Assembly: GCA_937139405.1 (NCBI GenBank)
Contig: CAKZPV010000004.1
Location: forward strand, 248,001 to 312,000
From: an uncultured Nitrospirota bacterium
GTDB taxonomy: Bacteria; Nitrospirota; Nitrospiria; Nitrospirales; UBA8639
Reading direction: 5' to 3'
Length of the DNA: 64,000 bases
Position numbers and translations under genes: made by a program. The notes beneath the pieces are model-generated. The model saw only the letters and a list, made by a program, of their open reading frames with translations, was not told the DNA's origin and did no database searches. This document shows, piece after piece, positions 53,404 to 62,198 of the stretch. Numbering within the stretch: position 1 is the first letter of the stretch; each line of letters begins with the position of its first letter.

Positions 53404-54198
53404 TTATGCAGGAGGGGCAGCTTCAGCAGCGGAAGCCCCATTCCCGTCGGCAGGCTTTGGAGGTGCCTCAGAGGATTTCTGGCTCTCCTCTTCAGGAGAT
53501 TTGGAGACATCGGATGTCGTTGATGTGGGAGCAATTGTCTCAGAAGGTTGCGAAACATCCTTCAGCGCTAAATAAAAATCCTGATGATCGTAAGTCGTTT
53601 GAGCCAAAGACTCCTCAACTTCTTGGAGCGTTTTGGGTGGCGGAACGACCACCTTGTCCCCGTCTTGCCAATTCACTGGCGTGGCACAGGCAAAACGTTG
53701 TGTTGTCTGTAAGGCTGTTACCAATCGGAGAATTTCATCAACGTTTCGTCCAGCATTCAAAGGATAATACACTAAGGCCCGCACGACACGCTTAGGATCA
53801 ATAATAAACACCGCACGGACGGTAGCCGTGGAACTCGCATTAGGATGAATCATCCCATAGAGCTTCGCGATCTTCATGTTGACATCTGCGATCATCGGAA
53901 ATGGAATACTGACATTCATCTTTTCTTGAATATTACGCACCCATGCCAAGTGTGAATGAATGCTATCAACACTCAATCCAATAAGCTTGACGTTTCGTTG
54001 ACGAAAGAGATCGTATTGACGAGCAAACCCTATCAACTCCGTCGTACAGACTGGAGTGAAATCTGCCGGGTGTGAAAACAGGACTACCCAATCCTGCTCT
54101 TGCCATGCACTAAAATTAAATTCAGTATGTTGAGTAGTTACCGCCGAAAAGTCCGGCGCAGGATCTCCAATGCGAGGTAATCCGTGATCTTCCGACAT
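53404..54198 (-). CDS. 1-Cys/Prx6-type peroxiredoxin with low-complexity tail
   Basis: A 264-residue thiol peroxidase. FSHPADFTPVCTTEL contains the peroxidatic Cys51 and the P-x-x-x-T/S-x-x-C signature. RAVFIIDPKRVVRALVYYP and GRNVDEILRLVTALQTT are the Prx6-group elements, and CATPVNWQDGD is the C-terminal dimerisation region, with another Cys. It reduces H2O2 and alkyl hydroperoxides. Residues about 222-264 form a Ser/Thr/Pro/Glu/Ala-rich tail (for example ASAAEAAPPA) absent from typical members of about 215-220 aa. It is probably disordered and may serve as a linker or localisation tail. A run of seven T follows the stop on the minus strand. Confidence 0.92.
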   Translation of the reverse strand: MSEDHGLPRIGDPAPDFSAVTTQHTEFNFSAWQEQDWVVLFSHPADFTPVCTTELIGFARQYDLFRQRNVKLIGLSVDSIHSHLAWVRNIQEKMNVSIPFPMIADVNMKIAKLYGMIHPNASSTATVRAVFIIDPKRVVRALVYYPLNAGRNVDEILRLVTALQTTQRFACATPVNWQDGDKVVVPPPKTLQEVEESLAQTTYDHQDFYLALKDVSQPSETIAPTSTTSDVSKSPEEESQKSSEAPPKPADGNGASAAEAAPPA

Positions 54199-54369
54199 GA
54201 ATTCTCCTTCTAGTCAGTAGCTAAGCGAAACGGAACGGACATGTTCTTTGTAGCAAGAAGAGCCATCAGGGAACAAGAACGTCCCGAATGATGAACGATG
54301 ATGGCATTCATAACGGTGTCAGAGCGTATTAAAAAAACCTCAATGAGACTCTTGATCCATGCCTAATCT

Positions 54370-55323
54370 TCACCAGGAACGTGGGATCTCATCTTCATCA
54401 TCTCCGGTATTCCCTTCAGTCTCTCGAATAAACTTTCCCGGGCCCAATTCTTCCGCTAAATCTTCTGTTAAATCTAAATCTTCATCAGCCTCATCGGCTA
54501 AATCTTCCGCAAAATCATCATCGGCAAAATCATCATCAAGATCATCGACATCTAAATCATCTGAATCATCAGCAAGATCAGAGGTCAAAGATTCAAGTGT
54601 AACCTCTGTATCCGTATTTGTATCTGCATCATTTTCAACTTCAACGCCCAATTCGGCATCAATATTATCAGGGATCACTGGTTCCGCCACATCAGCCACA
54701 CCTTTTGAAGAACGCACTTTCTTGCTCGGAGAAATTTCAATAGCGGGTGAAGCCACAGCATGAGAAGAGTCTTTTATTTTTCCCTTTTTCACAGCAGACT
54801 TCTTCGTGGCCGCCAAGACTTTTTTGGCGGGAGTCACTGACTTCTTGGTCTTTAGTACGGCCTTTTTGGCCTTAGAATTTTTTGCCGCATTCGAAGTCTT
54901 GCTTGTCGATTTAGCTTTTGTACGAGCACTTGCCCCAACAGTCTTCTTCGCGTTAGCGCGTGTGGCTTTGACAGTCGTTGCCTTTTTCCTCGTTTGAGTT
55001 TTCTTAGAAACTGACTTGGTCTTTTTCGCACCTGTTTTTGATCGAGTCGTCTTCGTCGCCTTGGTGGTCAATGTCTTCGCTTTCCTTTTTGCCGCTTTTT
55101 TCGGCGCGGCTTTTGAGCCTCTGGAAGCTTTGGTCGCTCCCTTTGATCTTGGTTGAGATTTAGTAACGAGCTTGGCCTTCTTAGGTTCAGCCTTAGCCTT
55201 TTTGGTCACTACTTTTTTGGTTTTTACGGGTTTTTTTGACACAGCCTTAGATTTTGTTGCCACCTTCTTCTTTGATTTAGGTTGGGGCTTGGCCTTTGAC
55301 TTGGGCTTAGCCTTAGCAGCCAT
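54370..55323 (-). CDS. Histone-H1-like lysine/alanine-rich protein with acidic C-terminal tail
   Basis: A 317-residue low-complexity protein. Residues 1-195 are made almost entirely of Lys, Ala, Ser and Thr with many KKA, AKK, PKK and TKK steps, as in histone H1 tails and bacterial AlgP/Hc1-type nucleoid proteins. Residues about 225-300 switch to Asp/Glu-rich sequence (DDLDVDDLDDDFADDDFAED). The basic part should bind DNA or RNA without sequence preference, and the acidic part could mask it or recruit basic partners. AGGAGGGTG lies five bases before the ATG, a strong site. It is divergent from the DHH-CBS-nucleotidyltransferase gene. The same region is open in other frames because of its repetitive composition. 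Confidence 0.75.
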   Translation of the reverse strand: MAAKAKPKSKAKPQPKSKKKVATKSKAVSKKPVKTKKVVTKKAKAEPKKAKLVTKSQPRSKGATKASRGSKAAPKKAAKRKAKTLTTKATKTTRSKTGAKKTKSVSKKTQTRKKATTVKATRANAKKTVGASARTKAKSTSKTSNAAKNSKAKKAVLKTKKSVTPAKKVLAATKKSAVKKGKIKDSSHAVASPAIEISPSKKVRSSKGVADVAEPVIPDNIDAELGVEVENDADTNTDTEVTLESLTSDLADDSDDLDVDDLDDDFADDDFAEDLADEADEDLDLTEDLAEELGPGKFIRETEGNTGDDEDEIPRSW

Positions 55324-55499
55324 GTGTCACCCTCCTGATAGTATGATCGACAACAGACCCGTAAACGGATCGCCTCTTGAACGGACCCCATCTACCATGG
55401 AGAGGGCCTTGCAATCAACAAAATATTTACAGAAAGAAAAATCTTGCCTGTTTTGCTAACTTCCGAGGATTCAAGATCCCTGCTAAAGTACATGCACCA

Positions 55500-58208
55500 A
55501 TGGAGATAATCACCACGCATTTGGAAGCGGATTTTGACGGAATTGCCTCGATGGTGGCAGCCAGCAAACTGTATCCCAAAGGTCATTTGGTCCTTCCAGG
55601 AGGAGCCCAATCTCGGGAACGGGCCTATCTAGCCAATCATCCAGTTCCTTTGACATCAATTGCCGACCTTCCTCTATCAGATATTACCCGGGTTATTCTG
55701 GTTGATGCCGACCACCAAGATCGCTTAGGCCTCCTGGAAACAATTATTGAACGTGAATCCATGTCCATCCACATTTGGGATCATCACCCTCTGGAACCAA
55801 TAAATTCTCTGGCCAAGCGTGCTGAATTTCTCAAAGTTGAGCCCGTGGGTGCGAGTATTACCCTGCTGGTTGAGGCACTGCAAGAACAATCAATGACCTG
55901 GTCACCGGAAGAGGCCACGCTCTTTGCCATTGCCCTCTATGAAGAAACCGGCCACTTCACCTATTTACAGACGACGCCTCGAGACCTACAAGTCGGTGCG
56001 CGATTACTTGAAACGGGAGCAAATCTTACGGTCGTCACGGATGTCCTTCAACGCAAATGGACCGACCCGCAAGCCACGCTCTTCAATGAGCTGTTGCAAG
56101 CCACGCAACTCCTAACTTTGGGAAGACGCCGCGTCGCTCTGGCGACAGGAGCCTGGCCGGAGTATGTCGCCGATCTCGCACCCGTGACTCAACAACTGGG
56201 TCAGATCTATAACGCGGATGCCGTCCTCACGGCCGTGGCCATGGAGGGAAAAGTCCAATTAGTCGGACGGAGCCGGCACACGGACATGAATATGAACCAG
56301 ATTGCCCAAGTATTTGGAGGGGCGGGGCACACGATGGCGGCCGCCGCCAGCATCAAAGGACTGACCCTGGCCGAGGTGGATCAACGATTACACGAATTGC
56401 TTCAGGAACAGTCTAAAACCTGGCTCCCCATTCGCCGACTCATGACTGCCCCAGTGCGAATGGTCGAACAAGGCACGCCAATTAAACAGACAGAACGGCT
56501 CATGACCCAATATGAGGTGAATACCCTGCCAGTGGTGGATGCTCAGGGAACATTCATCGGCTTAGTCACGCGCGAAGCCATTCAAAAAGGTCTCTATCAC
56601 AAATTAGCGAGTCAACCGGTCGACCGCATCATGCTGCAAGATATTTTCTTGGCAAATCCCAATACGCCATTTGAAGACGTTCAACTGCAAATGGTGGAAC
56701 GCAATCAGCGGATTGTCCCAATCCTCGAGGATGGATACGTCATCGGCATTTTCAGCCGAACTGATCTATTGCGCGTGCTCCACCAGGAACCAGGGCAGGG
56801 ATCAACACCGGAACTGCCTTCAGAGGTGGCGCCCACCATCCCGACCCCCTCCTCCTCAGTACCGTTGCATACGTGGAACGTCAATCACCTGCTCACCAAA
56901 CACTTACCGCCGCCTCTCCTTTCTTTACTGAAAAAAGTTGAGAAATTAGCAGACAGGCTGGACGTCTCGACCTTTCTAGCCGGCGGGTTCGTTCGAGACC
57001 TATTACTCGGTATCGCCAACTTTGATTTGGATTTCGTCGTCGAAGGGGACGGCATACAATTTGGAAAAACGCTCGCCAAGGAATTATCCGCAGAATGCAC
57101 GACTCACGAACGCTTTGGCACAGTCTCGATACAGCTACCTCAAGCACTCCATCTCCCACACATGCATCATCTCGATGTGGCCACTGCCCGGACGGAATAT
57201 TACGAATACCCCACAGCCCTCCCCACGGTGGAACGGAGCTCCATTAAAAAGGACCTCTATCGGAGAGACTTTACGATCAACGCCCTGGCCATCCGCCTCA
57301 ATCGCACGCCTGGGGAACTCTTGGACTACTTCGGGGGACGGCGAGATCTGAAAGACAAAGTCATTCGCGTCCTTCACAGTTTAAGTTTTGTTGAAGATCC
57401 TACACGCGTCTTTCGGGCCATCCGCTTCGAACAGCGATTCGGATTCCGCATCAGCAAAGAAACCGAATCGTTCATTCAACAAGCTCAAACGATGGAACTC
57501 TTTCAACGATTGTCTGGTTCACGATTAGGCAATGAATTGATTCATATGCTAGAGGAGCCGGATCCTACCAAAGGTATTCGACGACTAGAAGAATTTCGTC
57601 TTGTGCCGTTCATTCATCCACAATTGCATACAAAAGCCACGGTGCAAAAAACGTTTGAGTCAGTCGAAAAAATATGTACCTGGTTCACCGTAGAAAATCC
57701 CAGCACTCCGATTAAGCAATGGCTGGCATATGGATTAGCCTGGTTCGAATCGTTAGGAAACACCGAGCTCACAAAAACCTGGAAACGACTCGGCTTCCCA
57801 CAAGGACAGATCAAAACGGTCGGGAATTATGTGGTTGCCCAATCCACACTCCTCCGAACCTTAAATAGACAAAACCTGGCCCCATCAGAGGCATTTGCCT
57901 TACTGTCATCTTGGCCAAACGAAATTCTCTTATTCTTGATGGCCAAAGTTCAACTCAAAGCAACCACTCAGAGGGCCATGGAACGAGTTCGCGAATACTT
58001 CACCACATGGCAGCATATTTCGATTGTCACAACAGGCCACGATTTAGAAGACATGGGCCTGCCCAAAGGCCCGGCGTTCCGGCGGGTCTTAGATAAAATT
58101 TTCAATGCCAAGCTGGACGGCATGGTGGGTACAGAGGAAGACGAATACCGCCTGGCGAAAACACTCATCGAGCAAGAGACACGTTCACACAAATCATTTC
58201 GTGCATAA
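55500..58208 (+). CDS. DHH-CBS-tRNA nucleotidyltransferase (A-adding type) fusion
   Basis: A 902-residue protein when started at the ATG at 55500, where the family pattern begins (MEIITTHLEADFDGIASM); an in-frame extension of 41 codons upstream looks non-coding. Residues 1-300 form a DHH/DHHA1 phosphoesterase domain (VDADHQDR, WDHHP at 93-97, GGAGHTMAAAAS). Two CBS domains occupy about 312-425. A class II nucleotidyltransferase follows: FLAGGFVRDLLLG, FDLDFVVEGDG (metal Asp509, Asp511) and RRDFTINALAIRLN. In Aquifex and others, proteins of this layout add the final A of the tRNA CCA end, with a separate enzyme adding CC. The CBS pair may sense adenine nucleotides. Confidence 0.9.
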   Translation: MEIITTHLEADFDGIASMVAASKLYPKGHLVLPGGAQSRERAYLANHPVPLTSIADLPLSDITRVILVDADHQDRLGLLETIIERESMSIHIWDHHPLEPINSLAKRAEFLKVEPVGASITLLVEALQEQSMTWSPEEATLFAIALYEETGHFTYLQTTPRDLQVGARLLETGANLTVVTDVLQRKWTDPQATLFNELLQATQLLTLGRRRVALATGAWPEYVADLAPVTQQLGQIYNADAVLTAVAMEGKVQLVGRSRHTDMNMNQIAQVFGGAGHTMAAAASIKGLTLAEVDQRLHELLQEQSKTWLPIRRLMTAPVRMVEQGTPIKQTERLMTQYEVNTLPVVDAQGTFIGLVTREAIQKGLYHKLASQPVDRIMLQDIFLANPNTPFEDVQLQMVERNQRIVPILEDGYVIGIFSRTDLLRVLHQEPGQGSTPELPSEVAPTIPTPSSSVPLHTWNVNHLLTKHLPPPLLSLLKKVEKLADRLDVSTFLAGGFVRDLLLGIANFDLDFVVEGDGIQFGKTLAKELSAECTTHERFGTVSIQLPQALHLPHMHHLDVATARTEYYEYPTALPTVERSSIKKDLYRRDFTINALAIRLNRTPGELLDYFGGRRDLKDKVIRVLHSLSFVEDPTRVFRAIRFEQRFGFRISKETESFIQQAQTMELFQRLSGSRLGNELIHMLEEPDPTKGIRRLEEFRLVPFIHPQLHTKATVQKTFESVEKICTWFTVENPSTPIKQWLAYGLAWFESLGNTELTKTWKRLGFPQGQIKTVGNYVVAQSTLLRTLNRQNLAPSEAFALLSSWPNEILLFLMAKVQLKATTQRAMERVREYFTTWQHISIVTTGHDLEDMGLPKGPAFRRVLDKIFNAKLDGMVGTEEDEYRLAKTLIEQETRSHKSFRA

Positions 58209-58224
58209 AATCGGGATCCCGATT
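58209..58224. promoter_or_regulatory. Perfect 16-base palindrome before the MFS gene
   Basis: AATCGGGATCCCGATT starts one base after the nucleotidyltransferase stop codon and ends 11 bases before the MFS start. A perfect eight-base half-site repeat with no spacer suits a dimeric repressor operator better than a terminator, as there is no loop and no clean T-run. Its function is not known. Confidence 0.4.
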
Positions 58225-58235
58225 CTCTCTCTTTC

Positions 58236-59543
58236 ATGACGCTCACGCCCTCCCAATCAACCCAACCCACGGGCGTCCGCTGGCGAATTCTTTTTCTCCT
58301 CCTCCTCATCAGCATCGTCACCTACATTGATCGCGTGAACATTTCCGTCACCGCCCGTCACATGATGCCCGCATTGGGCCTCACCGATATCCAAATGGGG
58401 TGGATCTTTTCAGCATTCGTGTTGGGCTACGCACTCTTTCAAGTGCCGGGCGGCTGGATGGGCGACCGATGGGGACCTCGACGAGTGCTAACCTTTGCCG
58501 TCATCTGGTGGTCAATCTTCACAGCGCTGACCGCTATTGCGCCAACCCTTCCTTTGGTTAATCTCATCGGCATCATGGGCTCCCTAGTGGTCGTGCGGTT
58601 TCTTATCGGCATCGGCGAAGCAGCCGCACTACCCAACTTCAATCGATCAATTGCAAACTGGCATCCACCACAGGAACGCGGGCTAGGCATTGGCATCACG
58701 ATCGGCGGCATTGGAATTGGGTCAGCCCTCACCCCGCCCGTCACTGCCTGGATCATGGTGAACTATGGCTGGCAAACCGCCTTCTATGCCGCCGGACTAC
58801 TGGGCCTCATCATTGCGCTTCTATGGTATTGGTATGCCACAGACCTTCCCCGGCAACATCCCCATGTCAACGATGCCGAAGCCGACATCATTGAAGGGAA
58901 GAACCAAAGGAAGAAAGATATTAAAAATTCAGAACACGTTCCCTGGAAGGCCATCCTCACCACCCCGACGGTCTGGTGGCTGATCCTCAGCTATACCTGC
59001 CTGGGTTACGTAGCATACATCTACATGTCCTGGTTCTATTTGTATCTCGTCAATGTCAGAGGCTTCGCCATTCTTCAAGGCGCCTTCTTTGCCTCAGCCC
59101 CATTTATTGCCATGACAATCTTTTGCCCCTTGGGTGGCTGGGTCACAGACCGATTGGTAGAAAAATACGAGATCAATTGGGGACGGGCCAGCGTAGGTGG
59201 AACGGGGATGATCCTGGCAGCGTTGTGTATCATCATCGGGGCCAACGTGGAAGCACCCTATGTGGCCATCGGCTTCCTATCCTTAGGCGCAGGTTGGCTC
59301 TACTTTACCGTCGGCCCGTTCTGGTCTTCCACTACTGATCTGTCCAAAGCTTACGCAGGCACACTCTCCGGCCTCATGAACACCGGGGCCAATCTAGGCG
59401 GCACACTGTCACCCATACTCACCCCCTGGATAGCAGACTCCTACGGCTGGCCCGTCGCCCTCGGCCTCGCCGCCGCCATGGCATGTATAGGTAGTCTCTG
59501 TTGGCTCTTCATTAAACCAGGTCTTGGGCTGAAACATGAATAA
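58236..59543 (+). CDS. Major facilitator superfamily transporter (anion:cation symporter type)
   Basis: A 435-residue, 12-helix transporter. TYIDRVNISVTARHMMP after the first helix is typical of the ACS family (hexuronate, phthalate, sialate and related anions). GWMGDRWGPRRVL is MFS motif A between helices 2 and 3, with a degenerate copy GGWVTDRLVEKY between helices 8 and 9. RFLIGIGEAAALPNFNRSIANW marks helix 4-5 of the same family. It probably imports a small organic anion by proton symport, but the substrate cannot be named. It starts 27 bases after the preceding gene. Codon and base composition match the housekeeping block around it. Confidence 0.88.
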   Translation: MTLTPSQSTQPTGVRWRILFLLLLISIVTYIDRVNISVTARHMMPALGLTDIQMGWIFSAFVLGYALFQVPGGWMGDRWGPRRVLTFAVIWWSIFTALTAIAPTLPLVNLIGIMGSLVVVRFLIGIGEAAALPNFNRSIANWHPPQERGLGIGITIGGIGIGSALTPPVTAWIMVNYGWQTAFYAAGLLGLIIALLWYWYATDLPRQHPHVNDAEADIIEGKNQRKKDIKNSEHVPWKAILTTPTVWWLILSYTCLGYVAYIYMSWFYLYLVNVRGFAILQGAFFASAPFIAMTIFCPLGGWVTDRLVEKYEINWGRASVGGTGMILAALCIIIGANVEAPYVAIGFLSLGAGWLYFTVGPFWSSTTDLSKAYAGTLSGLMNTGANLGGTLSPILTPWIADSYGWPVALGLAAAMACIGSLCWLFIKPGLGLKHE

Positions 59544-59676
59544 AGAAATCTCATCATGAGTGATCGTGTGCATGGTAAACTTAAACGCTGAACGTCAACA
59601 CGGAAAAGCAGACGGCCGCAGGACCGGCATAGATCGGCTCCACGCATCAGAGAAAGACGACCAAATTCTTAGCGAG

Positions 59677-59685
59677 AAAGGAGGG
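59677..59685 (+). promoter_or_regulatory. Near-ideal ribosome-binding site of a microprotein
   Basis: AAAGGAGGG, five bases before the ATG at 59691. It is the strongest site I noticed in the window and the main evidence that the very short frame is translated. Confidence 0.7.
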
Positions 59686-59690
59686 ATACC

Positions 59691-59777
59691 ATGGGAGATA
59701 AAGGGGGGAAAAAGGACAAAGACAAAGCGCAAAAACAGAAAGCCGCCCAACAGAAAAAAAAGGAAAAAAAGAAATAG
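59691..59777 (+). CDS. 28-residue lysine-rich microprotein
   Basis: A short frame of 28 codons starting MGDKGGKKDKDKAQKQKAA and ending in KKKEKKK before a TAG at 59775. About half the residues are Lys, with Gln and Ala between them, so it would be a highly basic, probably helical or disordered peptide able to bind RNA or DNA. Small Lys-rich proteins with an MGDKG-type start occur in other bacteria as uncharacterised proteins; that is from memory and unverified. It has its own excellent ribosome-binding site and is followed by a strong hairpin at 59804-59829. A longer frame over the same bases in another phase has no family character. Confidence 0.6.
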   Translation: MGDKGGKKDKDKAQKQKAAQQKKKEKKK

Positions 59778-59803
59778 CTCTGACGCTTTCTTCAATGGAG
59801 GTG

Positions 59804-59829
59804 GTGGGCTTCGCATGGGCGAAGCCCAC
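59804..59829 (+). terminator. Perfect 11-bp hairpin, probable terminator
   Basis: GTGGGCTTCGC pairs perfectly with GCGAAGCCCAC around an ATGG loop, 26 bases after the microprotein stop. No T-run follows directly, so termination may be inefficient or factor-dependent. It separates the GC-richer block from the AT-rich gene that follows. Confidence 0.55.
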
Positions 59830-59903
59830 ACTTGACGAAAATCTCGTTCATATTATCTTCATCTGTGTGGAGACAAGAGAAATTTTTACCCATTTTTATT
59901 AGC

Positions 59904-62048
59904 ATGGCTGAACGAGATACTTCATACATAAAACTCTCAAGAGAGGAACTGAAATCCTTATTGCTTGAGCATGAAAAATGGTTGACTTCAAATGGCAGAA
60001 AAGGCTCACGAGCTATTCTGCAACACCTTGACCTCAGTAAAAATCACCTAGCATATGTTTCATATTCTTTGAATGAAATAAACCTCTCTAAGGCAATAAT
60101 TAAAGAGGTTCATTTCGGTAACAGCTATCTTGAAAACCTAAATTTGAGTGGCGCAATTCTCAATAGTGTAATTTTTAATGATGCCATTTTAAATAAGTCA
60201 AATTTTGTGAAGGCAGAATGCTTCGACTGCTCCTTCGACTGCACATTCATACTTGACGCTGAACTTAGTAATTCAACTTTTGAGAAATGTCGATTTACAA
60301 AGGCAAGACTTGACGGAAGCGATCTAAGGAATTCGGAGTTTTCCCAGTGTAATTTCGAAGAAGCCTCTTTGCTAAGGGCAAAGCTTAATGAATCCAATTT
60401 TCAAGACTCAAATTTTGAAAAAGTTACTGGCCTTCTTGGTAGCCAATTGGCTGGAGCAAACGTTTCTGGTGCCAACATTCCCGAGGATATCAGGAAATTT
60501 GAAGGTCTCACTCAAGTTGAAGAAATCTCTAAAAAAGCTGGAAAACTTTTCATCTTAATGTTGGTAGGTTGTTTGTATTCTTGGTTAACTTTAGTAACCA
60601 CTACGGACTCGCAACTGTTCCTTAACTCTGCAAAGTACCCTCTTCCAATCATTCAGACAAATATTTCCATCACTCCATTTTTCTACGCGGCACCTCTAAT
60701 TTTATTAGGCATTTACATTTGGTTTCATTTGTATTTACAACGCTTATGGGAAGAAATGGCTCTTCTTCCAGCTATCTTCCCTGATGGAAAACCCTTGGAT
60801 CAAAAGGCATTCCCATGGCTCCTTAGTGGCTTCATTCGCGCCTATATCCCTCTATTAAAGAGAAACCTCCCGGATTTGTTTGTTCTGCAATTTATCTCTT
60901 CTTTCTTCCTTGCATGGTGCCTTATTCCTTTTACTCTTAGTCAGTTTTGGATCAGAGTCCTTCCAACACATGATGGGATTTTCATATCTTTTTTGGCGTG
61001 TATATTTTCTATTACTCTGGGTATTGGGATTTACTTCTTTTCTCTAACCCGATTAACTCTTAACAAAACTCCCAAAAGACCTAAAATTTTTCTTATAAGT
61101 TTAGCCATAGGAATTTGTTTCATTATTTTTACTGACCAAATCAATTTGGCTACCATGGGGATAACAAAAACCCAACCGTGGCCGACTCTTCTTTTGAAAC
61201 CCGAGGAGTATTACGCAAGACAAAATACGCCTCTAACTCCAGATTATCCTGAAAATTTTCTCTGGCTTGCGAGTATTGGTAATAAAGTTTTAAAAATTAC
61301 TGAAAATCTTGGACTTAGAACCCATGCGGAATTTAAATATGAAGAACTTTCCAAAATCCCAGAATATTTGAACGGTGACCTAGAGGATATTTCAAAGGTT
61401 AGGGGTACATATTGGGGAGGGGCAAACCTTCGGTTTGCTAGAGCAGAAGGAGTCTTTTGGGTTAACTCTAATTTTACAGCTGTAAATTTAAACCATGCCT
61501 ATTTATTTATTGCAGATCTAAGAGGATCCGATTTCGAAAGGGCCAATTTAACTGAAGCTTTTCTAGGCGTTAACCTTGAAGAAGGAAAATTATTAGGGGC
61601 GGATCTTACAAATGCATATTTAAATATAGGGAAGTATAAGAAGGTCGATTTTCGAGGAGCAAATTTAGAAAAGACAATTATTAGGGGTTCGAAAATGCAA
61701 CAAACTCTTTTTGCAGGTGCAAATTTCCAATCTGCAATTGTCGAGTTTGTTGACTTTGAAGAAGCCAACTTTACAGGTCCTTATCCTTTATTTAAAGATC
61801 CCAAGAATTTTCCTAATTTTGGCCATTTTGAACCTATCGAGGGAGCTGCTAATTTTTCATATGCCACTCTTCAGTCCGTGAGCTTCAAAAAGGCTAGCTT
61901 ACAGGGAGTTGAATTTATAAAAACCGAATTTTTTGATGTAGATCTAAGCGAGGCTACGGGGCTCACACAAGCACAAATTGATGAAGCCTGTGTCGATGAA
62001 AAGACCAAGTTGCCAGTAGGCCTTAAGCGCCCAGACCCTTGTCCTTGA
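59904..62048 (+). CDS. Membrane protein with pentapeptide-repeat domains on both sides of a five-helix core
   Basis: A 714-residue protein starting at the ATG at 59904 (MAERDTSYIKLSREELKSL). Residues about 40-195 and 500-690 are pentapeptide repeats of the A(D/N)LxxA type (for example LDGSDLRNSEFSQCNFEEAS; GADLTNAYLN; VDFRGANLEKT). Between them lie about five membrane segments: LFILMLVGCLYSWLTLV, FFYAAPLILLGIYIWFHLYL, FVLQFISSFFLAWCLIPF, ISFLACIFSITLGIGIYFF and IFLISLAIGICFIIFT. With five segments the two repeat domains would face opposite sides; with an even number, the same side. The gene is visibly more AT-rich than its neighbours, which suggests transfer. Its function is unknown. The upstream in-frame extension (59832) lacks coding character. 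Confidence 0.82.
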   Translation: MAERDTSYIKLSREELKSLLLEHEKWLTSNGRKGSRAILQHLDLSKNHLAYVSYSLNEINLSKAIIKEVHFGNSYLENLNLSGAILNSVIFNDAILNKSNFVKAECFDCSFDCTFILDAELSNSTFEKCRFTKARLDGSDLRNSEFSQCNFEEASLLRAKLNESNFQDSNFEKVTGLLGSQLAGANVSGANIPEDIRKFEGLTQVEEISKKAGKLFILMLVGCLYSWLTLVTTTDSQLFLNSAKYPLPIIQTNISITPFFYAAPLILLGIYIWFHLYLQRLWEEMALLPAIFPDGKPLDQKAFPWLLSGFIRAYIPLLKRNLPDLFVLQFISSFFLAWCLIPFTLSQFWIRVLPTHDGIFISFLACIFSITLGIGIYFFSLTRLTLNKTPKRPKIFLISLAIGICFIIFTDQINLATMGITKTQPWPTLLLKPEEYYARQNTPLTPDYPENFLWLASIGNKVLKITENLGLRTHAEFKYEELSKIPEYLNGDLEDISKVRGTYWGGANLRFARAEGVFWVNSNFTAVNLNHAYLFIADLRGSDFERANLTEAFLGVNLEEGKLLGADLTNAYLNIGKYKKVDFRGANLEKTIIRGSKMQQTLFAGANFQSAIVEFVDFEEANFTGPYPLFKDPKNFPNFGHFEPIEGAANFSYATLQSVSFKKASLQGVEFIKTEFFDVDLSEATGLTQAQIDEACVDEKTKLPVGLKRPDPCP

Positions 62049-62198
62049 GCCAAAAAACTAATAATAGGGCTCCAGAAGGTCCGACAGTCCCTTGGGTTGA
62101 AAACTTTCAATTAGAACTCTCTAACTCCTTTGGCGTTCCTTAATCATAATTTAAAACAAATTCATTAATGCCGTTGAAATTTCAGAATAGGATGCATT

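Noticed and set aside
54359-55459. Serine-rich and hydrophobic plus-strand frames opposite the H1-like gene
   Set aside because: They result from the Lys/Ala and Asp/Glu codon repeats of the minus-strand gene. The minus frame has the strong ribosome-binding site.
59560-59835. A 91-codon plus-strand frame overlapping the microprotein
   Set aside because: It has no ribosome-binding site or family similarity. The 28-codon frame inside it, in another phase, has an excellent site.
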